Positions 26,758-36,469 are shown, counted from the first letter of the stretch. The stretch is DNA of 64,000 bases from Chryseobacterium sp. YIM B08800 (GCF_026163565.1 NZ_JAPDKN010000007.1:183015-247014), one strand, 5' to 3'. The notes: a model not told the origin generated them from the letters alone. Translations and numbers: made by a program.

Positions 26758-27440
26758 TTAATACCTTCTAATGATTCTGTGATTTCTTCTATTTCATTTC
26801 CGTACATATCATTATACTGTAGTATTACTTTATAACTGTTTAGTTCATCTTTAACCTTATATAAGCTTATAATTTTACTGTTCATATCAACTAAATCTTG
26901 ATTTTCTTCGTTAGTCGGTCGATCAAGATTTATATCTAAGATTGTGAAAAGTCCTTCTTTTTTTACAATGGTTTTATTAACAGCTTTAGTAATAGTTGTT
27001 TCGGGTCTGTAGGAGATTTCTCTTACGTTATCAATTATTGATTTAAACTCATCAAATTCTTGGTTGTTAGAAGAAACAATTTTTAATTTATTAATTATTA
27101 ATGGACCTAATCCAGCGTTTTCGATTACTATTTTAGCCGTTTTCTGTCCAATGTAAATATGAAAACTGGCGATTGGTCTTGCTAATTCTTGAATAGTCCA
27201 TTTATTTCTTTCCGTATCTTCCTTAACTAAATTTATTGACAAATATGTTAAAACAATTAAGTTAAGAATTCCAATAATAGGATTTAAAAGTCCCCCAACA
27301 TAATCTCCAAAAGGCCCCCAACTTTCAGGGCTACTAGAAAAATTTAAAGCTCCAAACTTACAGATATATGGAATAATTACAATAGATAATGCAATTAATG
27401 TTGAAATCCAAAGTAACCGAATTAAAGTTTTATTTTGCAT
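26742..27440 (-). CDS. Membrane protein, putAbiC-like N-terminus
   Basis: Two membrane segments (about 7-25 and 48-72) frame WGPFGDYVGGLLNPIIG, a motif common in putative phage abortive infection proteins (putAbiC, PF16872) and relatives; the soluble C-terminal part of about 150 residues is not recognised and is shorter than in those proteins. It is AT-rich compared with polA. A defence role is only suggested by the motif. Confidence 0.55.
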   Translation of the reverse strand: MQNKTLIRLLWISTLIALSIVIIPYICKFGALNFSSSPESWGPFGDYVGGLLNPIIGILNLIVLTYLSINLVKEDTERNKWTIQELARPIASFHIYIGQKTAKIVIENAGLGPLIINKLKIVSSNNQEFDEFKSIIDNVREISYRPETTITKAVNKTIVKKEGLFTILDINLDRPTNEENQDLVDMNSKIISLYKVKDELNSYKVILQYNDMYGNEIEEITESLEGINLICS

Positions 27441-27459
27441 GATTCAATACCCTATTTTT

Positions 27460-27846
27460 TTAATATTCAAACTCAATCCCTCCCACATAAGTTAAAGAAA
27501 AATCATCATTTTCCATAGATTTTGGTGTTGGAATTTGTCCTTGGCTTACGAAAACCAAAGAGTTGATATCAAATTTAAGATTCATTTCATTTAATCTGTT
27601 GTATAAAACGGGAAGCCATTGTTCAGCAAAAGAATATTCAGAAAAATGCTGAATGCTTTGCTCAAAACCGTATTCCATCAAATCCTGATCAAACCAAACC
27701 GTGTCCTGTGATTCTGCAAATTTTGAAATATAAGTGTCATCAGATTCTTCTTCGATGTAGTAATTCTCATCTTCCTCTACAAACTGGAAAAAATCTTCTT
27801 CCGTTCTGAAATTTCCTACCCAAAAATCTAAAACCTGTGTATTCAT
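27460..27846 (-). CDS. Immunity protein 22-like (Imm22)
   Basis: 128 residues, acidic. VLDFWVGNFRTEEDFFQFVE, then FAESQDTVWFDQDLMEYGF and a C-terminal VGGIEFEY fit the Imm22 family of polymorphic-toxin immunity proteins, which bind and neutralise a cognate toxin. No toxin gene is seen nearby, so it would be an orphan immunity gene. It lies 19 bases upstream of the putAbiC-like gene on the same strand. Confidence 0.65.
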   Translation of the reverse strand: MNTQVLDFWVGNFRTEEDFFQFVEEDENYYIEEESDDTYISKFAESQDTVWFDQDLMEYGFEQSIQHFSEYSFAEQWLPVLYNRLNEMNLKFDINSLVFVSQGQIPTPKSMENDDFSLTYVGGIEFEY

Positions 27847-27919
27847 AGTATTTTATTCAAAGCTCAAAGGTAAGAATATAGTTTTTGTATTCAAAGTTTT
27901 TATAGATTGAGCAAATTTT

Positions 27920-28669
27920 TTAATTATCTAACACATCATTTTCAGAATATACTTTTGAGATAATATCATCCGGTGAAGAGTTTTCAAATAAGAATTTCTG
28001 TTTTTTTACGAGTATCGTTTTGGTTTTTGCGGGCATTTCTTCTTCCATTGTGTTGGTTACTTCTTGTGTGAATTTTCCTTTTAATGGCTCATAATACAGT
28101 GATTGCCAACTTCCGGCTCCTACATTATACGTTTCAATATAAGTTAGAACCAAATCGTTATTGATGTATTTGAAATTGAAGAAAAGATTTCCATAAGGAG
28201 CTGGGTTGTAAAAATTTACTTTTAGCATTCCTTTTTCAATGATAATATCTTCAGGATCGTATTTTTTAAAACCAGCTTCATTATATTCATCAGGAAGTAA
28301 AATGTCTGAAATTTTATCAAGCTTGAAAGTACTGTTTTTATTCTTTAAAAGTATTAAAACTGTACGAGATAAAAGGGTATCTGACTTTTGCCTTAAAACT
28401 AAAACCTGATCGGGCAAACCATCACCATTCAAATCTCCTTCTGCAGTATATTGAATCTCAAATTTTTTCTTAACAATATCTGAAATCCTTCCTTTTGTTG
28501 TGGGGAAATTCGGGTTTTTATTTTCATGTTCAGATGCTTTGTCAACCGTTGTTGTATAGGTAATTTCTTTTACTTTGGTTGAGGATGAATGTTTATTGTC
28601 TGCATTCTTATTACATGAGTAAATTAAGAGAACAATAAAAGAGAAAATAATTAATTTAAGATTTTTCAT
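27920..28669 (-). CDS. Lipoprotein with a calcium-binding-like motif
   Basis: Lipoprotein signal with YSC at residues 17-19, so it is anchored in the cell envelope. GDLNGDGLPDQVLVL near residue 75 is an EF-hand-like DxNxDGxxD loop followed by a strand, as in FG-GAP/VCBS-like repeats; only one is present. The remainder is beta-rich. Function unknown. Confidence 0.7.
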   Translation of the reverse strand: MKNLKLIIFSFIVLLIYSCNKNADNKHSSSTKVKEITYTTTVDKASEHENKNPNFPTTKGRISDIVKKKFEIQYTAEGDLNGDGLPDQVLVLRQKSDTLLSRTVLILLKNKNSTFKLDKISDILLPDEYNEAGFKKYDPEDIIIEKGMLKVNFYNPAPYGNLFFNFKYINNDLVLTYIETYNVGAGSWQSLYYEPLKGKFTQEVTNTMEEEMPAKTKTILVKKQKFLFENSSPDDIISKVYSENDVLDN

Positions 28670-28688
28670 TTGTGTTTTTTTAATGATT

Positions 28689-29252
28689 CTAAACCTTCAA
28701 AACCCCTCTGAAACCTCTCGCTGCATAATAAGACTCGGCTCCGTTGTGATAGATAAAAACGGTATTGTAGCGACGGTCACAAAATAAAGCGCCTCCCAAT
28801 TCTCTGATATCTTTCGGAGTTTTGATCCAGCTTGAAGTTTTCAGATCAAATTTTCCTAAACTTTGTAAGTAACGGTATTGTTCTTCCGAAAGTAGTTCTA
28901 CACCCATTTCTTTGGCAGCTGTGATGACGTCATTTTGTGGCTTATGTTCTTTTCGGGCATCCAAAGCTTCGCGGTCGTAGCAAAAGCTTCTTCTCCCTTT
29001 TGGACTTTCAGCCGAACAGTCGAAGAAAATATATTCGTCAGTTTTTTCATCATAATTTACAACATCGGGTTCTCCTCCTGAGTTTTCCATTTGATAAAGT
29101 GACCATAATTTTGATGGATTAGAATTTAATTTCTCCTCAATTTTTGTCCAGTCCAGATTTTCATGACGGCTTTTATTTTTCTCAAAACGATTTTTGAGTA
29201 TTTGTAAAAGTTCTGTACTTTCTTCTGTGGAAATTTGTTTTTTAGCTGCCAT
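28689..29252 (-). CDS. DUF4256 family protein
   Basis: 187 residues, soluble. WSLYQMENSGGEPDVVNYD, EYIFFDCSAESPKGRRSFCYDREALDAR and the terminal ALFCDRRYNTVFIYHNGAESYYAARGFRG segment are typical of DUF4256. Function unknown. It lies 19 bases upstream of the lipoprotein gene. Confidence 0.85.
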   Translation of the reverse strand: MAAKKQISTEESTELLQILKNRFEKNKSRHENLDWTKIEEKLNSNPSKLWSLYQMENSGGEPDVVNYDEKTDEYIFFDCSAESPKGRRSFCYDREALDARKEHKPQNDVITAAKEMGVELLSEEQYRYLQSLGKFDLKTSSWIKTPKDIRELGGALFCDRRYNTVFIYHNGAESYYAARGFRGVLKV

Positions 29253-29298
29253 TTTGTTTGAATTGAATGAGTTTAAAATTAATTAAAAAATTCGATTT

Positions 29299-29856
29299 TT
29301 ACTGAACTCTTTTATGGTTTTCACTTTCCAAAATAGTTTTTTCTAATCGTGAAATCTGCGTTTTCTCTTGTTTGGCACTCATAATCCAGTGAATCATTAC
29401 CTTTTTGTAAGAAGGAGCTTGTTTTTCAAAAAATTCCCAGGCTTTTTTATTGGCTTTAAACTGATTTTCGTAATCTGATGTAAGTTTTGCAGGTTCTTTT
29501 TCGTGAGAATAAATCCCGGATTTTTCTTCTTTTCTAAGCTTGAATGCTTTCAAACCAGCTTCTTTCATCAATCCTGCTTTGGTAAGTTCTTCGATTTTTT
29601 TAATATTCACAACGCTCCAAATACTTGTCGGTTTTCTTGGCGTGAAACGGATGCTGTAGCTTTCTTCATCGATCGATCTTCTTACGCCGTCAATCCAGCC
29701 AAAACATAAAGCTTGATCTACAGATTCAGACCAAGTTATTGAAGGCTTTTGGGTTCCGACTTTATAGAAACCGACCAGTAATTCTTGTTCGGTTTTATGG
29801 TTTTTATCAAGCCAGTCTCTGAAATTTTGAGGTGTTGGGAAGAAGGTTGCAGACAT
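29299..29856 (-). CDS. YdeI/OmpD-associated family protein
   Basis: FRDWLDKNHKTEQELLVGFYKVG and ITWSESVDQALCFGWIDGVRR, then FTPRKPTSIWS, are the YdeI-like signature; the C-terminal IHWIMSAKQEKTQISRLEK matches the OmdA domain (PF13376). Members are small cytoplasmic proteins linked to peptide resistance in some bacteria; the role here is not known. Confidence 0.85.
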   Translation of the reverse strand: MSATFFPTPQNFRDWLDKNHKTEQELLVGFYKVGTQKPSITWSESVDQALCFGWIDGVRRSIDEESYSIRFTPRKPTSIWSVVNIKKIEELTKAGLMKEAGLKAFKLRKEEKSGIYSHEKEPAKLTSDYENQFKANKKAWEFFEKQAPSYKKVMIHWIMSAKQEKTQISRLEKTILESENHKRVQ

Positions 29857-29872
29857 TTTTTGAATTTAAAAT

Positions 29873-30409
29873 TTAGAAAAAATTATAATCTTTAATTTTT
29901 TCTCCCAAGCGATTTTCGAGGTACTCATTTCCTCCACTAAGTTCGTTGAGAATAGTTAAAGCTTCTTCTTTATATTTTTTGATTTTTTCTACTGACCAAA
30001 AATGTGGAGGACGCTGTAAATTGGTAATTCTGTCTGCCAATTTTACAGCCCATACTTCTTTAGATTGTTGTTTGATTCTTTGTAGGCTGTCCATCATTTT
30101 GTCTTCTTTTGGAAGATTGTTTTTTTTAGTTAAAGCTAGAACACCTATTGCAACTGTTTTTCCAAATTCATTTTCAAGTTCATCAAAAGTAACTTCGGTA
30201 TCTTCCAAAATATCATGTAATAAAGAAACTTGAATTGCGAAGTCGATATTGAAGTTTTTTGTTTTCTCAGCCGCAATAAAAATCTCCATTGCGACATTAC
30301 TGAGATGAACAATATATGGAAGATTGCTTCCAGGAATTGTCTGATTAGAGTCAGTGTGTTTTTGAGCTGCAAATTTTATCGTTCTTTGATAGATATCCTG
30401 AATATTCAT
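29873..30409 (-). CDS. HD-domain hydrolase, RelA/SpoT hydrolase-like
   Basis: YIVHLSNVAME near 32, then SLLHDILEDTEVTFDEL give the metal-binding His and HD of the (p)ppGpp-hydrolase type HD domain; AVKLADRITNLQRPP supplies the later Asp. 178 residues contain only the hydrolase, as in small alarmone hydrolases (MESH1-like). No synthetase domain is present. Substrate not proven. Confidence 0.75.
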   Translation of the reverse strand: MNIQDIYQRTIKFAAQKHTDSNQTIPGSNLPYIVHLSNVAMEIFIAAEKTKNFNIDFAIQVSLLHDILEDTEVTFDELENEFGKTVAIGVLALTKKNNLPKEDKMMDSLQRIKQQSKEVWAVKLADRITNLQRPPHFWSVEKIKKYKEEALTILNELSGGNEYLENRLGEKIKDYNFF

Positions 30410-30503
30410 AATTTTTTTCTGGTTTTAATTACTTGGAATCATTTGAATTCATTTCATAGTAATAAAGAGATGAAAAATAGATTATTTTTTTCTAAAAATG
30501 TAA

Positions 30504-31334
30504 TTATTTCACAGGATATTTTATCGCTTTATTAAGCTCAATAGGATTATTGTGTTGGCGGATATATTCCTGCTCTTCTCGTATTAAAGGTACTAATTCT
30601 TCAGGTTTGCTATAACGTTTTCCTCCGTCTTCATAGCTTTTTATTGTTCCGTTTTTCATTTCTGCTCTTATTTCCTGCAAAGGATCGTTATAATATTCAA
30701 GAGATTTTTTCAGATATATTTTCTCACTTATCGGAAGCGGTTTGTTTCCATAACGAACTTCCAAAAAGTTTGATGTATCGTATGTCTTTTCTAATTTTTT
30801 ACTTTTAACAAGAGCAAAACTATATTGGTTGCGATCGTCTTCCAACAAAACGATGAGACCTGGTAATCCTGTGAATTTATAGGGACCTTCTGAAAGCGGG
30901 ATCTCTTTTGTAAACCAAGCCGTCCATTTTCTGCCTCCAAAATTTGCGGTTGCTTGCTGAAGGTCAAAGTGTAAATATTTTTTAGTTTTATCAGACAATT
31001 TCCATTGTATCAAATCTTCGGTAGGATAAGAATAAAGTTGATCGTCTATAAAAGTGTAATTGATGTTTTTATTTGAATTTTTCTTTCTGGTTACAGGGAT
31101 CTGGCTTGTCCAGTTGGTAAGCTGGGAATGATTTGCTTTATTGATGGAATCTTTTTCTAAAAATGTATTATCATAATATTTTGTTTCATTAGGATTAACA
31201 TCCAAAACCATAAAAACTTTCTGATGTTCAGTTTGAGTAGAATCTTCTTTGAATTTTACCTCGTAGAAAAAGCGGTTGGTTTGTGCAGTACTCAGACTGA
31301 AAAATAATACGAGTAGAAATAAGCAACTTTTCAT
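30504..31334 (-). CDS. GLPGLI family protein
   Basis: Signal peptide (ends STAQ near 18) and the diagnostic PYKFTGLPGLIVLLED near residue 150 mark the Bacteroidetes-specific GLPGLI family. These proteins are exported and of unknown function. 276 residues is typical. Confidence 0.88.
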   Translation of the reverse strand: MKSCLFLLVLFFSLSTAQTNRFFYEVKFKEDSTQTEHQKVFMVLDVNPNETKYYDNTFLEKDSINKANHSQLTNWTSQIPVTRKKNSNKNINYTFIDDQLYSYPTEDLIQWKLSDKTKKYLHFDLQQATANFGGRKWTAWFTKEIPLSEGPYKFTGLPGLIVLLEDDRNQYSFALVKSKKLEKTYDTSNFLEVRYGNKPLPISEKIYLKKSLEYYNDPLQEIRAEMKNGTIKSYEDGGKRYSKPEELVPLIREEQEYIRQHNNPIELNKAIKYPVK

Positions 31335-31508
31335 ATCAATTTATAATTAAGTTTCTAAGATAATAATTTTCCCCATAATAGGATTTAAATTTGTTTTTTT
31401 ATGTTTAAATATTGGTTTGTATACCTATATTAAGAATTAAAAAATAATAATTTTTAAATTGAAATTATAGTTGTTAAATTGAATGATTTCTCAGCAGATT
31501 AGATTTTT

Positions 31509-31728
31509 AGAGCCTGTTTAAATTTTAAATATATTTTTAACATTAAGAAATTAAGAGTATTTAGCTTAAAAAACTTAATAAAAATCGATTTATTGATTTC
31601 TTAATCAAATCCAGCTTAATTCACTGAAATTCTTAATGTTAAAGTTAAGAATAAACAAAGTTTATTTTAATTTAGAAATTAAGAAAAGAGCTATAAAAAA
31701 ACTTTTGAATAAAATTTAAACAGGCTCT
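31509..31728. repeat. MITE-like element with 18-bp terminal inverted repeats
   Basis: AGAGCCTGTTTAAATTTT (31509-31526) is the exact reverse complement of 31711-31728. The inside is AT-rich with inverted words (CATTAAGAAATTAAG and CTTAATGTTAAAG) and no coding frame. No clear target-site duplication is visible. Confidence 0.75.
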
Positions 31729-31798
31729 TAAAGTTTATACAAATCATAATCATAGATTTAATATAATCAATTGTGGTAGCTCTTATTTTTTGATTGCG

Positions 31799-31806
31799 TA
31801 AATTTG
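31799..31806 (+). promoter_or_regulatory. -7 box (TAAATTTG) of the M16 peptidase gene
   Basis: Exact TAnnTTTG match 40 bases before the ATG. Confidence 0.6.
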
Positions 31807-31845
31807 TAAGATGTTCTAAAATTTTAGAGCTTGTAAAATGAAAAT

Positions 31846-34713
31846 ATGACTGACAAAAAGTACGCAGAAACTCATCATACCGACAAAAATAACTACGATT
31901 ATATTACCATTACCAACGACGAAAATAAAGTAAGAATTTATACCCTCAAAAATGGCTTAAAAATTTTTCTTGCCCAGAATTTCGACGCGCCGAGAATTCA
32001 GACTTTTATTCCGGTGAGAACGGGAAGTAATAACGATCCTTCTGATAATACCGGTTTGGCGCATTATTTAGAGCATATGATGTTTAAAGGAACATCAAAA
32101 ATTGGAACTCATAACTGGGAACAGGAAAAAGTTTTGATTGAAAAGATCTCAGATCTATACGAAGAACATAAAGCTGAACAAAATTCTGAGCTGAAAAAAG
32201 AAATTTATAAAAAGATTGACGAAATTTCTCAGGAAGCAAGTCAATATGCGATTGCTAATGAATACGATAAAGCAATATCTTCTTTAGGAGCGAGCGGAAC
32301 CAATGCACATACCTGGTTTGACGAAACAGTTTACAAAAATAATATCCCCAATAATGAGCTTGAAAAATGGCTTAAAGTGGAAAAAGAACGTTTTTCAGAA
32401 ATTGTTTTAAGACTTTTCCATACTGAGCTGGAATCTGTTTATGAAGAATTCAACAGAGCACAAGATAACGATTCCCGATTGGTGAATTATGAATTGATGG
32501 ATGCGCTTTTCCCGACTCATCCAAACGGACAACAAACCACTTTAGGAAATCCGGAACATCTGAAAAATCCTTCTATGAAGGCGATTCACAAATATTTTGA
32601 TGAATATTATGTTCCTAATAATTATGCAATCGTTTTGGTTGGAGATTTAGATTTTGAGAAAACTGTTGTTTTGGTTGATAAATATTTTGGTGAAATTCCT
32701 TACAGAGAATTGCCAAAGAAAGAATTAATTATAGAAAAACCTCAAACTGAAATTGTTGAAAGAACGGTAAAAAGCCCGACAACACCAAGGCTTCAGTTAG
32801 CTTGGAGAACCGACAGTTACGGAACCAAAGAAGCGATGCTTGCCGATATTACAGCTAATATTTTGAGCAACAGGGGAGAAGCAGGTTTGTTGGATCTGAA
32901 CATCAATCAGACTCAAAAAATGCTTTGGGCTCAAGCGTATTCTTTAGGTTTAAAACAGTACGGATATTTTTCTTTGGTTGCGGTTCCAAAAGAGAACCAG
33001 ACATTATCTGAAGCCAAAGAAATGATCTTGGAGCAAATCGAGTTACTGAAAAAAGGAGATTTCCCTGATTGGATGCTTCCTGCCATCATCAATGATTTTA
33101 AACTGCAAAGATTAAAAGGTCTTGAAACTGCAGAAGGTCTTGCTACAAACCTTTATGACACCTACATTAAAGGCAGAACCTGGAAAGAGGAATTGAGCGA
33201 AATGGATGAATATGCTTCTTTTACAAAACAGGATATTATCGATTTTGCGAATACATTTTTCAAAGATAATTATGTTGTTATCAACAAAGAAAAAGGAGTT
33301 AATGACCAGCTTTTAAGAGTTGATAATCCGGGAATTACACCGATTAAAATCAATCGTGAAGCGCAGTCAGAATTTTTGAAGGAAATTTTAGCTGATAAAA
33401 CGGAAGATATTCAGCCTGAATTTATTAATTATCAGGAAGAAATTAAAACCGATTCAGTTCAGGCCAAAAAAATAAGTTTCGTTAAAAACAAATACAACGA
33501 AATTGCTCAGGTGCATTTTATTTTTCCTTTCGGAAGTGATCATTACAGAGATCTGGCTATTTCTACGCAGGTTTTACAATATTTGGGAACAGAAAAATTT
33601 TCACCAGAAGATTTAAAGAAAGAATTTTTCAAAATCGGAATAAGCAATGATTTTAAAACCACTGCAGATCAGCTTACCATTTCTTTAAGCGGATTAGAAT
33701 CTAATATTGAAAAAGGGATCTCATTATTGCAGCACTGGATGTATAATGCAAAACCTGATCAGGAAATTTACAATCAGTTTGTGCAAACCATTCTTGAGAA
33801 TCGTGAAGCGATAAAAAAGGATAAAAACCGCATCATGACGGCGTTGACAACTTATACAAAACTTGGAGAAAATTCAAGATTTTTGGATGTCATTTCAAAA
33901 GATGAGCTTGAAAGTGCAAAAGTTGAACAGTTTACCAACCGCATAAAAAATCTGTTTGGTTTCCCATACCAAATATTCTTTTATGGAAAAGATTTCGAAG
34001 GTTTTAAAAATTATATTCCAAATTATATTTCGAGTGAAGATTTCACCGTTTCAGAACCTAAAAAATATCCAGAACAGGAAACTTCAGGGAAGGTGTATTT
34101 CACCAATTACGATATGGTTCAGATGGAAATGAGTAAGATTGGGAAAAGCAACAACGTAAATCCTGAAAACTTTGGAAAGATCAACGTTTTTAATGAATAT
34201 TTCGGTCGTGGTTTATCATCAATTGTTTTTCAGGAAATTCGTGAAAGCAAGAGTTTGGCATATTCTGCCTATGTTTCTTATTCGCCAAATTCAGAGCTGA
34301 ATCATCCGGATTATATCACAACCTACATCGGAACTCAACCCGATAAATTACAAATCGCTGTTGATACAATGACGGATTTGATGGATAAGTTGCCCGAAGT
34401 TCCGGTTCAGTTTGAGAATGCTAAAAATTCTGCTTTAAAACAGATTGCATCAACCAGAATTACAAGAACGAATATTTTCTTTAATACGTTGAGGTTGAAA
34501 AAGCTGGGAATTAATTATGATTTCAGAAAAGATATTTACAATCAAATCGAAAACTTAAATTTTGAAGAAATTAAACAGTTTTATCAGACTGAAATAAAAC
34601 CAATTCAGTTCAATACAGCGATTATCGGGAAAAAGGAAAACCTGAATTTGGAAGCGGTAGAGCAAATGGGAACTTTTAAAGAAGTAGGTTTAAAAGAAAT
34701 TTTTGGATATTAA
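31846..34713 (+). CDS. M16 family zinc metallopeptidase
   Basis: HYLEHMMFKGT (about residues 68-78) is the inverted zinc motif HxxEH; ESVYEEFNR about 90 residues on supplies the distal Glu. The 955-residue chain contains active and inactive M16 halves (second half with YFGRGLSSIVFQEIRESKSLAYSA). There is no signal peptide, so it looks cytoplasmic, unlike many exported M16 peptidases of this phylum. Substrate unknown; such enzymes degrade peptides. Confidence 0.9.
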   Translation: MTDKKYAETHHTDKNNYDYITITNDENKVRIYTLKNGLKIFLAQNFDAPRIQTFIPVRTGSNNDPSDNTGLAHYLEHMMFKGTSKIGTHNWEQEKVLIEKISDLYEEHKAEQNSELKKEIYKKIDEISQEASQYAIANEYDKAISSLGASGTNAHTWFDETVYKNNIPNNELEKWLKVEKERFSEIVLRLFHTELESVYEEFNRAQDNDSRLVNYELMDALFPTHPNGQQTTLGNPEHLKNPSMKAIHKYFDEYYVPNNYAIVLVGDLDFEKTVVLVDKYFGEIPYRELPKKELIIEKPQTEIVERTVKSPTTPRLQLAWRTDSYGTKEAMLADITANILSNRGEAGLLDLNINQTQKMLWAQAYSLGLKQYGYFSLVAVPKENQTLSEAKEMILEQIELLKKGDFPDWMLPAIINDFKLQRLKGLETAEGLATNLYDTYIKGRTWKEELSEMDEYASFTKQDIIDFANTFFKDNYVVINKEKGVNDQLLRVDNPGITPIKINREAQSEFLKEILADKTEDIQPEFINYQEEIKTDSVQAKKISFVKNKYNEIAQVHFIFPFGSDHYRDLAISTQVLQYLGTEKFSPEDLKKEFFKIGISNDFKTTADQLTISLSGLESNIEKGISLLQHWMYNAKPDQEIYNQFVQTILENREAIKKDKNRIMTALTTYTKLGENSRFLDVISKDELESAKVEQFTNRIKNLFGFPYQIFFYGKDFEGFKNYIPNYISSEDFTVSEPKKYPEQETSGKVYFTNYDMVQMEMSKIGKSNNVNPENFGKINVFNEYFGRGLSSIVFQEIRESKSLAYSAYVSYSPNSELNHPDYITTYIGTQPDKLQIAVDTMTDLMDKLPEVPVQFENAKNSALKQIASTRITRTNIFFNTLRLKKLGINYDFRKDIYNQIENLNFEEIKQFYQTEIKPIQFNTAIIGKKENLNLEAVEQMGTFKEVGLKEIFGY

Positions 34714-34736
34714 AAATATTCTAAAAAGATAAAACT

Positions 34737-34776
34737 AAAACAGGCTGTTTCATTCATTCAAACAGCCTGTTTTTTT
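34737..34776 (+). terminator. Terminator between convergent genes
   Basis: AAACAGGCTGTTT pairs with AAACAGCCTGTTT and is followed by a T run on the plus strand; A-rich sequence before it makes it usable from both sides. Confidence 0.9.
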
Positions 34777-34795
34777 GTTGTGAAAAATTTTCAGA

Positions 34796-35185
34796 TCACA
34801 TAGAAATTTCTACGTAATTTCCTTCAGGATCCAGAACAACGCTTTCATAATAGCCATCACCAGTGGTTCGAGGTTCGCTTTCGATGGTATAGTTATCTGC
34901 ACGCAGTCTTTCTGTTAAATCATTTACGGCTTCTTTACTTCCAACAGAAATTGCGAAATGAGCAATCCCTTTCGTAAAACCTCTTTTATCAGGCTCTTGA
35001 ACGATATCTTGTCTATTAATTAATTCGATGCGTGTTTTATCTTCGCCAAAATCTAAAAAGTAAGACGTAAAACCTTTCTTGGTATTAGTATATTTTTCGT
35101 TTGACGTTACACTAAAATAGTTCAGATAGAACTCACGCATTTTCTCTAGATCGTCTACCCAGATAGCTAAATGGTCAATTTTCAT
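34796..35185 (-). CDS. VOC (glyoxalase-like) family protein
   Basis: 129 residues with the two beta-alpha-beta-beta-beta units of the vicinal-oxygen-chelate fold: KIDHLAIWVDDLEKMREFY at the start, GIAHFAISVG in the middle and DPEGNYVEI at the end; His, His/Glu and Glu could bind metal. Similar to glyoxalase/bleomycin-resistance proteins; the reaction is unknown. It is 11 bases downstream of the MFS gene. Confidence 0.85.
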   Translation of the reverse strand: MKIDHLAIWVDDLEKMREFYLNYFSVTSNEKYTNTKKGFTSYFLDFGEDKTRIELINRQDIVQEPDKRGFTKGIAHFAISVGSKEAVNDLTERLRADNYTIESEPRTTGDGYYESVVLDPEGNYVEISM

Positions 35186-35196
35186 ACGTTTATATT

Positions 35197-36351
35197 TTAA
35201 AATTTAATTGATCTATATTGATAAGAAAGTACAATAATTAAGATTCCGAAAGAAGATGCGGCTAATAAAGCAATTCTAAGATCTGTTATTTCTGAAAGCA
35301 AACCAATTAACGGTGGCCCAATCATAAAGCCCAGGAAACTGATGGAAGAGACTGCTGTAATAGCGATGCTTGCAGACATTGTCTTTAATCTTCCTGCTGC
35401 ACTGTAACAGATGGGAACGATGGATGAAACACCTAATCCTATCAAAAGAAAGCCGAAAGTTGAGATAATTAATCCCGGTGCAATCGTAGCTAATAATAAT
35501 CCTGATGTGATCAATATTCCGCAAAATCTTAAGACAACAGAAGCCTGATAACGATTTACAAATCGATCGGCAACAAAACGCCCAAAGGTCATTGCACCCA
35601 TACTTGCAATGTAACCCATTCGCACGAAAGTTTCATCAGGTTTTATAATTGTGGAAAAATAAACACTGCTCCAATCGAACATTGTTCCTTCGCAAAACAT
35701 ACTTCCAAATCCTATCAACCCTAAAATAATAATTGCTGAATCTAGTTTGAATGCTTTTTTAGACGTTTTAGCATGTGAATTTTCTTTAATATCCTGAGCT
35801 AATAAACCACGACTGAATATAATGATTCCAATAACTCCGAGGATCAAAATAATGACTAAATGAGTGAAAATAGAGAATTTTGTTTCTGCAAAAACAGCAC
35901 CCAATATTCCGCCTGTTAATCCACCAAGGCTCCATAATCCGTGAAAAGAAGACATGATGTTTCGTTTGTACAGCGCTTCTAGACTGACAGCTTGTGTGTT
36001 TACAGCAATATTGGCCATATTCGAAGTGATACCGAAGAGAAATAATACTAAAAACAATTGAATAAAACTATTTGCCTGCGGAATAAGTGTGAGTGCGATC
36101 GCATATAAAGTCATAGCGGTTATCAGAATAATTCTGCTTCCAAATTTGTTAACCAAATAACCGGAAACTACCATCATCATAAGTTGTCCCAAAGGCATCG
36201 CAAATAATACCTGACCCAATTGACCGTCGTTCAGATGAAGAGAAGATTTGATATCCGGAATTCTGCTTGCCCAACTGGCAAATATCAATCCCATGATAAA
36301 ATAAAAATAAAAAATACTGAGACGTATTCGCGGTAATTTCTGTTGAGTCAT
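35197..36351 (-). CDS. MFS transporter
   Basis: 384 residues with about 12 membrane segments; FASWASRIPDIKSSLHL and the loop GYLVNKFGSRI between segments 2 and 3 fit a small MFS subgroup of the YbjJ type, often sugar or drug exporters. Inner membrane. The substrate is unknown. It diverges from a Crp-family regulator gene with a perfect palindrome between them. Confidence 0.87.
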   Translation of the reverse strand: MTQQKLPRIRLSIFYFYFIMGLIFASWASRIPDIKSSLHLNDGQLGQVLFAMPLGQLMMMVVSGYLVNKFGSRIILITAMTLYAIALTLIPQANSFIQLFLVLFLFGITSNMANIAVNTQAVSLEALYKRNIMSSFHGLWSLGGLTGGILGAVFAETKFSIFTHLVIILILGVIGIIIFSRGLLAQDIKENSHAKTSKKAFKLDSAIIILGLIGFGSMFCEGTMFDWSSVYFSTIIKPDETFVRMGYIASMGAMTFGRFVADRFVNRYQASVVLRFCGILITSGLLLATIAPGLIISTFGFLLIGLGVSSIVPICYSAAGRLKTMSASIAITAVSSISFLGFMIGPPLIGLLSEITDLRIALLAASSFGILIIVLSYQYRSIKF

Positions 36352-36401
36352 GTTTGTTTTTGAAAATTATGCTGCAAAGCTAATGACAGATTAGCGAAAG
36401 C

Positions 36402-36421
36402 AAAATGACGAACGTCATTTT
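36402..36421. promoter_or_regulatory. Palindromic operator between MFS and Crp-family genes
   Basis: AAAATGACG-AA-CGTCATTTT is a perfect inverted repeat with 9-base arms, 50 bases before each gene start. It is the likely binding site of the adjacent regulator. Confidence 0.6.
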
Positions 36422-36469
36422 CGTGCCGATTCAATTAAAATTAATAATTTTAAACCCTGATTTTTTAAA

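Larger units (their letters stand above)
31335..31845. other. Intergenic region with a 220-bp inverted-repeat element
   Basis: Apart from the element at 31509-31728 and the -7 box at 31799-31806, I see nothing. Confidence 0.7.
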
